Shown here piece after piece: positions 49,217-56,578 of a DNA stretch of 64,000 nt. The notes below the pieces were generated by a model that saw only the letters and a program-made list of their open reading frames with translations, did no database searches and was not told the DNA's origin. The position numbers and the translations under genes are program-made. Within the stretch, counting starts at the first letter, position 1. Each line of letters starts with the position of its first letter. This DNA comes from Methanoculleus methanifontis (GTDB lineage: Archaea > Halobacteriota > Methanomicrobia > Methanomicrobiales > Methanoculleaceae): positions 124,001 to 188,000 of the forward strand of contig NZ_VCYI01000003.1 in the NCBI RefSeq assembly GCF_030464365.1. The letters run 5' to 3'.

Positions 49217-50652
49217 ATCGCCGTCACGCTCCCGCGAAGTTCGGCGCTGACGGGGCCTTTCGAGAGGTAGCGTTCGAGCGCCTCAATCGCCCGAAGATCG
49301 AGGTTTTCCCGGTTCTTCCCGTACTTCGGCGGCACGCCCTGCCCGGTGACGAACGCCGCGTGGTAGACGGCGTCCGGGTCGAGCCTTTTGCCGGCCGCGA
49401 AGAACTCCTGGATCCGCAGGCCGGCCGGATTCTCTATCTTGCAGTAGAGGTTGACCCCCATGCACCGCTTCACGTAGCCGCCCATCTGCTGGTAGGGGTC
49501 GCGCGAAAAGGTCCGTTCCAGGTTCTCCTCCATCATCGCCTTGAGTTCCCGGCCGGTGATCTCGGTCGTCGAGACCGGGGGGTTCACCGGGATGATGTCC
49601 CAGAGATCGTTTTGGGTGACCGGGCCGGGCGGCACCGGGGCGCCGTACCGCCAGCCGTTCGAGAACGCCATCTCCGCACCCGTGACGTCGATGAGCGCCT
49701 GCAGGAGCAGGTTGTCCATCGTGGCTTCGAGAACCGTGTTCCGGTTAAGACCTGTCTGGGTCTCCCCGACGACCCGGGAGAGGTACTCGCGGTGGGGTTC
49801 CACGATCCCCTCGACCATCTCCTCGACCTCCGGGTGAGGCGGGATCTCCTCACCGACGACGATGAGTTCGTGGTCGAACTTCTTCACCCGCCGGTTCTCG
49901 ACCGTAAGGTCGAGCCGCCCGAGGAAGGAGGCGTGACAGCCCGACTGGATGATGACGGTGTTGTTGACGACTGTCGGCTCGAAGAGGCGGTTGTGGGTAT
50001 GCCCCGAGAGGAGGACGTCGATCCCGTCCGTCTCACGGGCGAGTTTCACCTCCTGGGGAAACCCGAGGTGGGATATCACCACGACGAGATCCACCCCCTC
50101 CTCGTCGCGGAGATGGGCGATGTGCCCCGGGAGTTCGGCGTTGCCGAGAGAGAAATGGATCCCCTTCGAGAATGAGTCCGGCATCACCTTGTCGACGATC
50201 GTAGCGGCGATGCCGATGACACCCACCTGCAGGTCTTCGGTCTCGCAGACCGTGTATGGGGGAAAGACCGGGTCGCCGGTCGCATCGTCGTAGCAGTTGT
50301 CGGCGAGGACCGGGTAATCAAGCCTCCCGGCAACCTTCTGGAACTGCTCTGGGCCGTAGGCGAACTCCCAGTGGGCGGTCATGGCGTCGAAGGCGAGAGT
50401 GTTCAGAACCGGGACAAGCGCTTCGCCCTCCGACCGGACGGCAGGGTAGGTTCCGTGGATGGTGTCGCCGCAGTCGAACGCGAGCACCCGGTCCGGTCGC
50501 TCGTCACGGACATCTTCGAGGAGCGCGGCAATCCGGGCATACCCGCCTGCCGTCCGGTACACCGGCGGCCCGCTGGTATAGAAGAGTTCCTGGTGCGGCT
50601 CCAGATACCCGTGCGAGTCGTTCATCTGCAGGAGCGTGAGGTGGTCGGTCAT
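49213..50652 (-). CDS. Bifunctional metallophosphatase / 5'-nucleotidase family protein
   Basis: A 479-residue calcineurin-fold nucleotidase. Metallophosphatase motifs: LLQMNDSHGYLEPH at the start, AFDCGDTIHGTYP, VISHLGFPQEV and LLSGHTHNRLF. A C-terminal 5'-nucleotidase domain (about 280-479) has the FSNGWRYGAPVPPGPVT and GVNLYCKIEN blocks. No signal peptide is seen from ATG 50652; the open frame to 50733 does not add one, so it may act in the cytoplasm, unlike most bacterial homologs. Substrate: nucleotides or related phosphomonoesters. Confidence 0.9.
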   Translation of the reverse strand: MTDHLTLLQMNDSHGYLEPHQELFYTSGPPVYRTAGGYARIAALLEDVRDERPDRVLAFDCGDTIHGTYPAVRSEGEALVPVLNTLAFDAMTAHWEFAYGPEQFQKVAGRLDYPVLADNCYDDATGDPVFPPYTVCETEDLQVGVIGIAATIVDKVMPDSFSKGIHFSLGNAELPGHIAHLRDEEGVDLVVVISHLGFPQEVKLARETDGIDVLLSGHTHNRLFEPTVVNNTVIIQSGCHASFLGRLDLTVENRRVKKFDHELIVVGEEIPPHPEVEEMVEGIVEPHREYLSRVVGETQTGLNRNTVLEATMDNLLLQALIDVTGAEMAFSNGWRYGAPVPPGPVTQNDLWDIIPVNPPVSTTEITGRELKAMMEENLERTFSRDPYQQMGGYVKRCMGVNLYCKIENPAGLRIQEFFAAGKRLDPDAVYHAAFVTGQGVPPKYGKNRENLDLRAIEALERYLSKGPVSAELRGSVTAI

Positions 50653-50741
50653 GGGTGCAGGAAGGGGAAGGCGTGCAGAAAACGTTTGCGCCTCCGGTGG
50701 GATCACATCCTTTTTACGTTCCGCAGACCTCAATTCTAGTG

Positions 50742-51164
50742 ATGCGCCGGATATACCATCGTTTCCCTCAATCCATCGACCTCGACTTCGAACTCAACAG
50801 GCCGTTCCTGGAAGTCCTTGCCTGCATCGCACGGATGCACGACACCCATACTACCACACGGGGTGCCGACGGGCTCGTCAAGGAGCGGATGCTCATCCAG
50901 ATCGCGGACGGGCGGACACAGTTCCTCGACCTGAACGACCTCGCGCCGCTCACCGAGAATGTCGCCGAAGCGGCGGACTTCAGGATCGACCTGCAGAGGA
51001 CACTACTAACCCCTGAAAAGAAACTGCCGGTCAAGGAGAACGTCTTCTTCCTCCGGATCGTCGACAAAGGTGCGGTGACGGAGTGCTACATCGCGAAAGA
51101 GGGACGGCTCGGAGACCTGGACGCGATGGACCTGCGAACGATGCTCAAGGGTGCCTGCGAGTGA
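50742..51164 (+). CDS. Uncharacterised archaeal protein (140 aa)
   Basis: A 140-residue protein of alternating strands and helices, starting at ATG 50742 (MRRIYHRFPQSIDLDFELN) and ending LRTMLKGACE. It is divergent from the nucleotidase gene (spacing 89 bases) and overlaps the next gene by GTGA at 51161. The pair order (this gene then DUF2240) suggests a shared role in the same pathway. I do not recognise a family; no metal or nucleotide motif is obvious. Confidence 0.65.
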   Translation: MRRIYHRFPQSIDLDFELNRPFLEVLACIARMHDTHTTTRGADGLVKERMLIQIADGRTQFLDLNDLAPLTENVAEAADFRIDLQRTLLTPEKKLPVKENVFFLRIVDKGAVTECYIAKEGRLGDLDAMDLRTMLKGACE

Positions 51165-51628
51165 GCGTCAAGATTGCGGTTGCCGCGCCGTTCAAGCACA
51201 TGCGTAAAGAGCGGCTGCAGAGGAGCGAGTTCGTCTTCTACATCGCCATCGACCGGAAGTGGATGAACAAGGAGCAGGCAAGCCAGCTCCTGGAGCGGGC
51301 GAAGTCGGAAGGGCTCATCGAGGTGGACGGGGGAGCCATTCGCCCGCTCTTCGACGTTGCCGATGTCTCGATACCGCTCGGGTTCAAGCCCACTTCCGAC
51401 GTCCTCGCAACGGCGGAAAGCCCCTACGAGGAACTGATCGGGCGGATCGCCGCCGCGACGGAGAAGCCGCCCCAGGAGGTCGTCGCCGAACTCCACCGGA
51501 TCGTCACCGACAACTTCGACGGTAACATCCGGGTGGAGGCGGCGGTGGTCATCCTCGCGAAGAAATACGGGGTGGCGTTCGACGACAAACTGCCCGCCCT
51601 GGAAAAATCGATCGCGAAGTCGCGATAA
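51161..51628 (+). CDS. DUF2240-family protein
   Basis: A 155-residue archaeal DUF2240 protein, start GTG 51161. It opens with a winged-helix-like part (AVAAPFKHMRKERLQRSEFV, FYIAIDRKWMNKEQASQLLE) and ends with a helical domain (EEVVAELHRIV-type block: PQEVVAELHRIVTDNF, then VVILAKKYGVAF). The family is archaeal and uncharacterised; DNA-related function is suggested elsewhere by its fold, not by evidence here. A T-run at 51637-51642 ends the transcript. Confidence 0.82.
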   Translation: MSVKIAVAAPFKHMRKERLQRSEFVFYIAIDRKWMNKEQASQLLERAKSEGLIEVDGGAIRPLFDVADVSIPLGFKPTSDVLATAESPYEELIGRIAAATEKPPQEVVAELHRIVTDNFDGNIRVEAAVVILAKKYGVAFDDKLPALEKSIAKSR

Positions 51629-51636
51629 CATATCTC

Positions 51637-51642
51637 TTTTTT
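51637..51642 (+). terminator. T-run terminator after DUF2240 gene
   Basis: Six T residues 9 bases after the stop. Confidence 0.4.
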
Positions 51643-51658
51643 CCTACCTGTGCAGGAT

Positions 51659-52216
51659 TCACGCACACCGCTTGTCCACTTCGTTCATGAGTCCTTCCAT
51701 CCACGCAGGAACCCGCACGTCGCCGTTCGGGTACTGGGCCGGGACGTAGGGTTTGATATCGATGACGGGACTGCCGTCGACGGCGTCGAGCCCGGTAACC
51801 TCGAGAACGTTCCCCCGCCGTGCGTGCAGCCCGACAACGGTTGCGAGCACGGGGTTGGGACGGGCGGGGCTGCAGGTCGAGAAGATCCCGGTCTTCGGAA
51901 TATCTGTTCTGCCCATCGGGTGCACGCGGTCGACGGACCGGCTCTCTTCCGGCACTTTGTGCCCCCAGTAGAGCACCGTGATATGGGAATATTCTTCGAT
52001 ACCGTCAAGCAGCGCGATACGGTTTTCGTCAATGACGATCTCCGAAGCGGCCTCCTTCACGCTCCTGACGTGATCCCTGCTCGTTTCCGGCCCTTCCCGC
52101 ATCGAGATGCCGTCTCTGCCGGAGACGAGGAAGGGTTCCTGTACGGTGCTCCGGACGACCCCCACGGGCCGCAGGCTCATGCCGCCGGGTTCGGGTGATG
52201 TCAAGTCCATGCCCAT
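51659..52216 (-). CDS. TrmO/TsaA-family protein, copy 2
   Basis: A 185-residue second TsaA-like protein: SLRPVGVVRSTVQEPFLVS, YSHITVLYWGHKVPEESR, GIFSTCSPARPNPVLATVV and VIDIKPYVPAQ. It has an insert of about 40 residues between the first and second blocks (GPETSRDHVRSVKEAASEIV) absent from copy 1 (12926-13363). The SAM-pocket phrase S-T-x-S-P-A-R-P-N-P is intact. Start is ATG 52216, or ATG 52180. This form resembles archaeal TrmO-like proteins annotated only as SAM-binding. Confidence 0.83.
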   Translation of the reverse strand: MGMDLTSPEPGGMSLRPVGVVRSTVQEPFLVSGRDGISMREGPETSRDHVRSVKEAASEIVIDENRIALLDGIEEYSHITVLYWGHKVPEESRSVDRVHPMGRTDIPKTGIFSTCSPARPNPVLATVVGLHARRGNVLEVTGLDAVDGSPVIDIKPYVPAQYPNGDVRVPAWMEGLMNEVDKRCA

Positions 52217-52230
52217 ACGTTGGCACCCGT

Positions 52231-52272
52231 TCGCACCTTCGGTGCTCAAGCTCTGTTCCTGCGGAGCTTCGC
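52231..52272 (+). repeat. Dispersed intergenic repeat, copy A
   Basis: TCGCACCTTCGGTGCTCAAG and the following CTCTGTTCCTGCGGAGCTTC form two adjacent hairpins (GCACC/GGTGC, AGCTC/GAGCT). Copies B (34348-34389, inverted) and C (23731-23760) share the GGTGCTCA-GCTC core. Confidence 0.55.
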
Positions 52273-52328
52273 CTCGCGAATAGTTGTACCGGAAATGACA
52301 TCGACCGGCGTCCCAAAGGCTATCGTGC

Positions 52329-53348
52329 ATGCCTGCGCCAGGGAGTAGTATGGAAGACCTCGAGTCCTGCCGCCTCTGCGAGTGGAGGTGCGGCGTCGAC
52401 CGGCTCCGGGGCGAGCGGGGGGTGTGCCGCGTCGGCCGGGCGGAGGTGGCGGCGACGATGTGTTCGGGTTCTCTCGCAAGTTATATTGTCACCCTGCTCG
52501 GGTGCTGTTACCGCTGCCTCCACTGCAACGCCTACCGGATCTCGCAGTACCCCGACCCCGGCTGGCAGTATGCCGGTTATGTGCCCGCGGCGGCGCTGGT
52601 TGCCGACGCCCGGGACCGGATTGCTGCCTACAGGGGAGCCCGTATTCGGACGATCGGGTTTACGGGCGGCGACCCGATCATCCACCTCCCCTACATCGAA
52701 GAGGTGGCGGGCGAGGTGAAGCGGCAGGCCCTCGATCTCGGGATCGGGATATCGACCGGAGGGTTTGCGACGGAGGCGGCGATGGAACGGATCGTCGGCC
52801 TCTGCTGGACGATCACCCTCGAGATCAAGGCGTGGTCGGATCCGGTTCACCGCGCCCTCACGGGAGCGCCGGTGGCCCCGGTGCTCAGGAACGCGGAATA
52901 CCTCGTGCGCGAGGGGAGAGACCGGATCAGGGTCTTTCGGACGGTGGTGATCCCCGGCATGACTGATGATGAGGTGGGCAGGATCGCGGCGTTCATCGCC
53001 TCGCTCGACCCGGGCGTGCCCTACCGGCTCATCGGCTTTCGACCGAACAACGTCCTCTACTACCACCCGGGGCCGTCGAGGGAGGAGATGGAGCGCCTCT
53101 GTGCGGTCTGCCGTGAGGCCGGGCTCGAGGACGTGGCCTGGAGCGGCTACTACCCTGAAGCGGTGCCGGACGAGGTCGCCGCCCGGGCGGCAGGGCTCAC
53201 CGATGCATACGAAGGAGAGCCTGCTGCAGCGCTCACCGCCGCGTACGCAGCGGCGTGCGGGTGCCCGACCCATCCCCGCGACTGTGGGGCATGCCCTCTC
53301 CGCGACCGCTGCCCGGCCACGCTCAGGGAGCCCTGGCGCGGTCGGTAG
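52329..53348 (+). CDS. Radical SAM protein (activating-enzyme-like)
   Basis: A 339-residue radical SAM enzyme. An N-terminal cysteine set (CRLCEWRCGVDRLRGERGVC) resembles PflA-related archaeal proteins. The cluster motif is CCYRCLHC (CX3CX2C counted from the first Cys), followed by FTGGDPIIHLPYIEEVAGE and the LEIKAWSDPVHRALTG segment. The C-terminus has a further Cys cluster (CGCPTHPRDCGACPLRDRCP) not present in PflA itself. ATG 52329 or 52350 may start. It could activate a glycyl-radical enzyme, but the target is not next to it. Confidence 0.85.
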   Translation: MPAPGSSMEDLESCRLCEWRCGVDRLRGERGVCRVGRAEVAATMCSGSLASYIVTLLGCCYRCLHCNAYRISQYPDPGWQYAGYVPAAALVADARDRIAAYRGARIRTIGFTGGDPIIHLPYIEEVAGEVKRQALDLGIGISTGGFATEAAMERIVGLCWTITLEIKAWSDPVHRALTGAPVAPVLRNAEYLVREGRDRIRVFRTVVIPGMTDDEVGRIAAFIASLDPGVPYRLIGFRPNNVLYYHPGPSREEMERLCAVCREAGLEDVAWSGYYPEAVPDEVAARAAGLTDAYEGEPAAALTAAYAAACGCPTHPRDCGACPLRDRCPATLREPWRGR

Positions 53349-53410
53349 AACGATGAGGATGCGGGCGGATCAACCCGGGAAAAACTGCTTCAGAAAAGAT
53401 TGGGGCTGAT

Positions 53411-53809
53411 TTATTCAGCCGCCGCCTCAGGCTGGCTGAAGTATTCTGCCAGGGGTTTTGCACCGCTCTGTTTCACGGCGGCGTTGATCTGAACAATATC
53501 GGCGCTGATCTCGTTGCCCCGCACCGATTTCCTGCGGCGCTCTCCGTCCATGACCGGGTGGAACCCGACGCCCTTGGAGAGGAGAAGCCTCCTCCTTGAC
53601 GGGCCGGGCAGGTCGCGGCGTGCAGGAATGCCGGTCTTGTCCGTGGCGCCGGTGATCTTGATCGTGTAGCCCGCAAAGCCGAGGACGTCCCCGTTGATCT
53701 CGTCGCTGATGCGCTTGCCGATGAATGCTCCGGCGGTGGGGCCGGTCGCATCGATCTTATATGAACGCCCGGTCTCCGGGTCTGATAGAATGATTTTGAA
53801 ATCTGCCAT
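53411..53809 (-). CDS. rps6e: 30S ribosomal protein S6e
   Basis: A 132-residue S6e: KIILSDPETGRSYKIDATGP, GDVLGFAGYTIKITGATDKTGIPARRDL and SRRRLLLSKGVGFHPVMDGE, followed by the basic RRRKSVRG. The archaeal form lacks the eukaryotic phosphorylation tail. It follows IF-2 on the same strand (116-base gap), the usual archaeal neighbour pairing. Confidence 0.96.
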   Translation of the reverse strand: MADFKIILSDPETGRSYKIDATGPTAGAFIGKRISDEINGDVLGFAGYTIKITGATDKTGIPARRDLPGPSRRRLLLSKGVGFHPVMDGERRRKSVRGNEISADIVQINAAVKQSGAKPLAEYFSQPEAAAE

Positions 53810-53925
53810 GTTGACGACTCCTTCGAAAGTACCTATACAATTTGAGAATATGGTATTAAAAGACTACCTCTGCAGGGTTAGAAGGGAGCGGTGGCCGGGA
53901 AAAGCCTGCACGCCCCCCGAACGCG

Positions 53926-55707
53926 TCACTTCCCCCAGAAGGGGTCTTCCCGGCGCTTGAGGGTGGTGAACTCCTCCAGGATCTCGCGCAGGCTCGGGCT
54001 CAAGTTATCGATCATCTCCCGCTCAATCACCTTAACGTGCCGCTCCGGGATATCCACGTAGAGGTCGTCGTCGACGTTGATCTGGCGGCCGACCGTCGGC
54101 CCTTCGATCGAGATCGCCACCTCCTTGCCCGCTTCTGCCTCCTGAACCGACTCGTTTTTTGCCTGGATCTGCTTGATGCGGCCGACCTTCTTGCCGCTCG
54201 GGAGGGCGAGGTTGGCACCGCTCTGGAGTTTTCCCCCGAGGACCCGGACGCCGACCACCGCCGGGTTGCTCTGCCGGAAGACGCAGTTGGGGAGGATCCG
54301 GATCTTGGCGGGCATGATCAACTTCTCGAACTTTTGCCGCTCGAGTTCCTGCTTCTTCTCGTCGCGCCACTCGATGTAGTCATCAATGAGCTGGTAGATG
54401 ACCCCGCCCTCGAATATGTTGACGTGGGACATCGACGTGTCCGCGAGGGCGTCGATCGCGTCCGGCAGGACGGGGGTGTTGAAGGCGATGATCGCGCTGT
54501 AGAGGGGGTCCTTGATCGTCCCCGCCTCGATGACGTCGTGGCGGGTGACCGGCCCCACGGTCGCCCGCATCACCTGGATCTGGTGGCCTTCGAGTTCTTT
54601 CGAGAGGGCTTCGAGAGCACCGATGGTATCCGCCCGGATGATGACGCCGACATCAGAGAGGTTTACCTCGACGTCCTGGACTTCACGCCGGACCTGCTCG
54701 ACCACCTCTTCTTTGTTGCCGCCGCGGACGACGCGGAGGGGGGAGCCCGCGATGACCCCGTCGAGTTTCGGGGCGGCTACCTTGATACCCGCAGCCGCGG
54801 TGACGGATTTTACCCGTTCGAACCGCTCCTCGGTCAGGATCTCGCTCATCGGGCGGGGCTTTAAGAGGGAGCGCACCTTCGTCTCGATGATCTGGTCGTT
54901 TCCGGCGGCCACGATCTCGTCCCCGACCTTGAGATTCCCGTCGTAGAGGATCACGTCGAGCGTCATCCCGAGCCCCCGCTCCTCCTTCACCTCGAGCACG
55001 GTGCCGGCGCCGGGGCCGTCGGCGCTGACCTTGAGGCTCTCGGTCATGTAACGCTGGGCAAGCCCGATCAGCACCATGAGGATGTCGGGAACCCCCTCCC
55101 CGGTGAGGGCGCTCGTCGGCACGATGCATATGTTCCGCGCGAAGTCCGAGACCCGGTCGAACCGTTCGGAGTTGAATCCGAGGTCGGAGAGTTTGCCGAC
55201 GAGTTCATACACCTTCGTCTCGACCATACCCTGGACGCGCTCGTTCTGCTGCGCAAACGTCTTCAGGAACGGCTGGTTCTCCTGGACGCGCCAGCCGTGG
55301 ATGCGGTCGACCTTGTTTGCCGCGATGACGAACGGTGTCTTGTAGTTGCGCAGGATCTGGAGCGCCTCGATCGTCTGGGGACGGAAGCCCTCGTTGATGT
55401 CCACCACGACGATCGCCATGTCGGCGAGCGCCCCGCCGCGCGCACGAAGGGTGGTGAAGGCGTGGTGCCCGGGGGTGTCGATGAAGAGGAGGCCCGGGAC
55501 GTTGACGGTGACCTTGCTCAGGGCTCCCCCCATCCGGGTGACTGCGTCGATGGGAACAAGCGTGGCACCGATATGCTGTGTAATCTCGCCTTCTTCGGTA
55601 GATACCACGGACGAGCCCCGGATTCGGTCCAGGAGCGATGTCTTGCCGTGATCTACGTGACCCATCACACAGACGATGGGGGTCCTGATCGTTGATTGCT
55701 TTGCCAT
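53926..55707 (-). CDS. infB: Translation initiation factor IF-2 (aIF5B)
   Basis: A 593-residue initiation GTPase promoting subunit joining. G1 VCVMGHVDHGKTSLLDRIRG at the N-terminus, G3 LFIDTPGHHAF, G4 ANKVDR are all intact; domains II to IV follow, including the FNTPVLPDAIDALADTS region and a C-terminal aIF5B helix that contacts aIF1A. It lacks the bacterial N-terminal extension. ATG 55707 follows AAGGTGATTACC; the longer reading to 55740 is unneeded. No intein is present, unlike many archaeal IF-2 genes. Confidence 0.97.
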   Translation of the reverse strand: MAKQSTIRTPIVCVMGHVDHGKTSLLDRIRGSSVVSTEEGEITQHIGATLVPIDAVTRMGGALSKVTVNVPGLLFIDTPGHHAFTTLRARGGALADMAIVVVDINEGFRPQTIEALQILRNYKTPFVIAANKVDRIHGWRVQENQPFLKTFAQQNERVQGMVETKVYELVGKLSDLGFNSERFDRVSDFARNICIVPTSALTGEGVPDILMVLIGLAQRYMTESLKVSADGPGAGTVLEVKEERGLGMTLDVILYDGNLKVGDEIVAAGNDQIIETKVRSLLKPRPMSEILTEERFERVKSVTAAAGIKVAAPKLDGVIAGSPLRVVRGGNKEEVVEQVRREVQDVEVNLSDVGVIIRADTIGALEALSKELEGHQIQVMRATVGPVTRHDVIEAGTIKDPLYSAIIAFNTPVLPDAIDALADTSMSHVNIFEGGVIYQLIDDYIEWRDEKKQELERQKFEKLIMPAKIRILPNCVFRQSNPAVVGVRVLGGKLQSGANLALPSGKKVGRIKQIQAKNESVQEAEAGKEVAISIEGPTVGRQINVDDDLYVDIPERHVKVIEREMIDNLSPSLREILEEFTTLKRREDPFWGK

Positions 55708-55920
55708 GGTAATCACCTTCGGTATATACTGTATGGACAACTAAACCCGAAAAATCCGGAGATATTGACCGCTTTTTTCCGAATCACGCCAGAGCCAGAG
55801 TGATTCCCCTACCCCCGGGGCGTCGCTCGGCGCCAGGAACACTGGTACGTTATAGAACATGGAGTCTATTAATAATTCACCTCACGGTTTGAAGCCTGGC
55901 GGCTTCTCACACTCGGGCTC
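55708..55920. other. Intergenic sequence between infB and the tandem array: nothing recognised
   Basis: The first 213 bases of a 618-base gap contain no supported ORF. A run AGCGGTCAATATCT (minus-strand view) near 55757-55771 and CCGGAGATATT are the only AT-rich places and may hold the infB promoter. Confidence 0.4.
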
Positions 55921-56100
55921 TCGAAACCCTTCCGCGTTTTCTCAAACTCCGCCTGCCCCGGGTGGGGCACGCGTCGTTGTTCGAAACCCTTCCGCGTTTT
56001 CTCAAACTCCGCCTGCCCCAGGTGGGGCACGCGTCGTTGTTCGAAACCCTTCCGCGTTTTCTCAAACTCCGCCTGCCCCAGGTGGGGCACGCGTCGTTGT
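55921..56100. repeat. Three tandem 60-bp direct repeats
   Basis: The unit TCGAAACCCTTCCGCGTTTT...GTCGTTGT occurs exactly three times head-to-tail (55921, 55981, 56041); copies 2 and 3 are identical and copy 1 differs by one base (CCCCG for CCCCA). Each holds a hairpin GCCCC-AGGT-GGGGC. A partial continuation TCGAA follows at 56101. There are no spacers, so it is not CRISPR. It precedes tRNA-His by about 225 bases; the rest to 56325 is unassigned. Confidence 0.9.
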
Positions 56101-56325
56101 TCGAAGACGTTTGGTCTCTCCGAATCCCCCCTTCCGGAGAGGGAGTCTCCCCCATGGCCGGTGGCGGCCGAGCCGGGCAGCACGGCTGCCGGACACCCCA
56201 GAAATCGCGTGACCACCGGCAAGCCCGGCCGGATATGCGCCCCTGATTCCCCCGGAGGTACGTAACGCGAGCTCGGTGAAGAGATACTTTAATCAAATCC
56301 GACTGCCAATTGTTATGAGTACCTT

Positions 56326-56398
56326 GCCAGGGTGGGGTAGTCGGTTATCCTAAGGGACTGTGGATCCCTCGACCCGGGTTCGAATCTCGGCCCTGGCC
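56326..56398 (+). tRNA. tRNA-His (anticodon GTG)
   Basis: Acceptor GCCAGGG with CCCTGGC, anticodon stem AGGGA/TCCCT around loop CTGTGGA (anticodon GTG), T arm CCGGG-TTCGAAT-CTCGG, discriminator C as expected for histidine. The base before position 1 is T, so the G-1 that identifies tRNA-His is not encoded. CCA is not encoded. An AT-rich TTTAATCAAAT lies about 38 bases upstream and likely is its promoter. Confidence 0.95.
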
Positions 56399-56578
56399 TT
56401 CCTTTTGTTTCGTTCGATCGTCTCCGCCACGTCGCTCGTTTTCCCGGTTCAACCATAAGAAAGACATTCCGAGCGCCTGCCATCTCCACCAGGACCCCCG
56501 TCATCAGCAAGCGAAGACTTATGTATACCCGGCCCGCCCATGAGCCGACCTCGCCCCGGCTGAGGAGGCGCGACACCC

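Noticed and set aside
55921-56100. 60-bp tandem repeats as a CRISPR array
   Set aside because: No unique spacers between units and no cas genes in the window.
55859-56212. 117-residue open frame spanning the 60-bp repeats
   Set aside because: The repeat length is a multiple of three so any frame stays open; the product is repetitive with no start context or homology.
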